Below, piece after piece: positions 62,633 through 64,000 of a DNA stretch of 64,000 nucleotides. The stretch is from Paenibacillus lutrae (GTDB taxonomy: Bacteria > Bacillota > Bacilli > Paenibacillales > NBRC-103111): assembly GCF_009757775.1 (NCBI RefSeq), contig NZ_RHLK01000013.1:62001-126000 (forward strand). Direction: 5' to 3'. Within the stretch, counting starts at the first letter, position 1; each line of letters opens with the position of its first letter. The position numbers and the translations under genes were made by a program. The notes under the pieces are model-generated. The model saw only the letters and a list, made by a program, of their open reading frames with translations, ran no database searches and was not told the DNA's origin.

Positions 62633-64000
62633 ATGGCTCAACAAACCAAAAGAGGACTGGCATTTTGCCTAGTCGTACTACTGCTTCTTATGGCTTTACC
62701 GCTGACTGCTTTAGGTGCTAATCCATGGGCACCCAATACCGCTTATAAGACGGGGGATGTGGTCACATACAGCGGCAGCAATTACGAATGCATACAGGGG
62801 CATACTTCACTTACTGGCTGGGAACCTTCGAATGTGCCTGCATTATGGAAGAAGCAAACCGGCACGCCGGCTCCTGACACCCAAGCCCCAACCGCTCCTA
62901 CCGTTCTTAAAGCAGGGGCCGTAACAGGAGCTTCAGTCGCTCTGAGTTGGAACGCTTCTACTGATAATGTAGGTGTAAGCGGTTACAATATTTATAACGG
63001 TACTACGCTGGCCGGTTCATCCGCCTCCACTAGTTTCACGGTGACAGGTCTGGCGGCCAACACGTCCTATACCTTTACGGTCAAAGCTAAAGATGCGGCT
63101 GGAAATCTTTCGGCAAGCAGTAATGCGGTGACCGTTACGACGACTGCGCCGGACACGCAGGCTCCTACAGCGCCAACGAAGCTGACTGTAGGCACTGTGA
63201 CAGCTAACTCGGTCGCTCTGAGCTGGACCGCTTCGACAGATAATGTCGGGGTTGCCAGCTACGAGGTGTACAAGGGCACAGCTTTGGTAGCTGCCGTGAC
63301 CGGTACTAGCTACACCGTAACGGGCCTGACGGCGAGTACGCTCTACACGTTCACCGTCAAAGCTAAAGATGCAGCGGGCAACGCATCGCCTGCGAGTGCG
63401 GCGGTAACTGCCACGACCACGGCTCAGCCGGCGGGAAGCAATGAAATCATTGCTTACTTCCCGAGCTGGACTTCTTATAATACGCCTGAATTTACGGTGG
63501 CTAACGTAGACCCGACCAAAATGACGGTCATTAACTACGCGTTCCTGGATGTTTGCTGGAATGGCAGACACGGTAATCCGTCTACCGATCCGGGCAATCC
63601 GAATAAGAACACATGGCCTTGCCAAGACGGCAACGGCGTGCCGAATAACGCACCGAACGGCGCAATCGTTCTAGGCGATCCGTATGCGGATGATACCGGC
63701 GGCGGTGGAGGCTACGAGAGCTTGAAGAAGCTCGCACAGCTCAAAACTCAAAATCCGAAATTGAAGCTGTTCGCATCTGTCGGCGGCTGGACATGGTCGA
63801 ATCAATTCTCTAATCTGGCGGCAGATCCGACAACTCGCCAGAACTTTGCCACATCCGCCGTATCCTTCCTGCGCCAATACAATTTTGACGGCATTGACAT
63901 CGACTGGGAATATCCGAACTCTATCGGCGTTCCTTGTGCTGCAGGCCAAACCTGCCAGCGTACAGCGGATAAAGCCAACTATACACTTCTGCTGCAGACG
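62633..64000 (+). CDS. Secreted chitinase (CBM5/12-FN3-FN3-GH18), 5' part
   Basis: The first 456 codons of a gene that runs past the window. The order is: signal peptide (1-29, LAFCLVVLLLLMALPLTALGA), a CBM5/12 chitin-binding domain (about 30-75, WAPNTAYKTGDVVTYSGSNYEC), two fibronectin type III domains (about 83-170 and 175-262, each with NVGV and AKDAAGN), then a GH18 domain from about 268. The catalytic motif DGIDIDWE (DxxDxDxE) is present near residue 420. It hydrolyses chitin outside the cell. ATG 62633 follows AAGGGAGAG. Confidence 0.93.
   Translation, partial: MAQQTKRGLAFCLVVLLLLMALPLTALGANPWAPNTAYKTGDVVTYSGSNYECIQGHTSLTGWEPSNVPALWKKQTGTPAPDTQAPTAPTVLKAGAVTGASVALSWNASTDNVGVSGYNIYNGTTLAGSSASTSFTVTGLAANTSYTFTVKAKDAAGNLSASSNAVTVTTTAPDTQAPTAPTKLTVGTVTANSVALSWTASTDNVGVASYEVYKGTALVAAVTGTSYTVTGLTASTLYTFTVKAKDAAGNASPASAAVTATTTAQPAGSNEIIAYFPSWTSYNTPEFTVANVDPTKMTVINYAFLDVCWNGRHGNPSTDPGNPNKNTWPCQDGNGVPNNAPNGAIVLGDPYADDTGGGGGYESLKKLAQLKTQNPKLKLFASVGGWTWSNQFSNLAADPTTRQNFATSAVSFLRQYNFDGIDIDWEYPNSIGVPCAAGQTCQRTADKANYTLLLQT

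Noticed and set aside
62376-62663. 95-codon minus-strand frame before the chitinase gene
   Set aside because: It overlaps the chitinase signal peptide region, has no ribosome site and no recognisable motif.

Overview
The window reads as chromosome of a spore-former-type Bacillota close to Paenibacillus. The gene order comFC-yvyF-flgM-flgN-flgK-flgL-yviE-fliW-csrA-hag-flaG-fliD-fliS ... hpf-secA-prfB is the Bacillus/Paenibacillus late-flagellar neighbourhood. The AT content is moderate, Shine-Dalgarno sites are strong, T-box and sigma-D-type promoters are present, and the ftsEX-ctpB-minJ-uvrBA neighbourhood matches that of Bacillus. I saw no tRNA, rRNA, CRISPR array, prophage or intact insertion sequence.

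Layout. 1-9415: the 3' end of comFC, then a late flagellar cluster (FlgM, FlgN, hook-associated proteins, the FliW/CsrA/flagellin circuit, FlaG, cap protein and chaperones). 9434-15814: an accessory insert in that cluster, with a 1322-residue secreted VWA/11xIPT protein, a GT2 glycosyltransferase and the flagellin lysine methylase FliB. 15815-22765: csp, hpf, secA, prfB (with its programmed +1 frameshift) and a YitT-family membrane protein. 23092-31761: complete arginine biosynthesis (argCJBDF, then argG and argH) behind a promoter overlapped by a consensus ARG box. 31861-41272: a VanW-family protein (minus), ftsEX, an M23 hydrolase, CtpB and MinJ, then motAB (minus). 41543-46880: uvrB and uvrA. 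47126-50393: a siroheme nitrite/sulfite reductase, a DUF2759-like membrane peptide and a TIM-barrel sugar isomerase. 50710-57743 (minus): a large exported FG-GAP protein followed by a Dlt-like operon. 57951-64000: a chemoreceptor, glyS with a glycine T-box leader, and the start of a chitinase.

How the genes work together. Motility genes are tied by sigma-D-type promoters that I could locate before flgM, hag, motAB and the chemoreceptor gene. FlgM, the FliW/CsrA pair and CsrA-type sites in the hag leader complete the standard regulatory loop. FtsEX, the coiled-coil M23 protein, CtpB and MinJ form a division and cell-wall remodelling group.

The most unusual item is the minus-strand group at 50710-54439. 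A DltC-like carrier protein is followed not by a DltA adenylation enzyme but by a class II aminoacyl-tRNA-synthetase-like amino acid:[carrier protein] ligase. A DltD-like SGNH protein, a 36-residue DltX-like peptide hidden in the overlap, and a DltB-like MBOAT follow. This looks like an envelope-aminoacylation pathway in which the activating enzyme has been replaced. The amino acid and the acceptor polymer cannot be read from the sequence.
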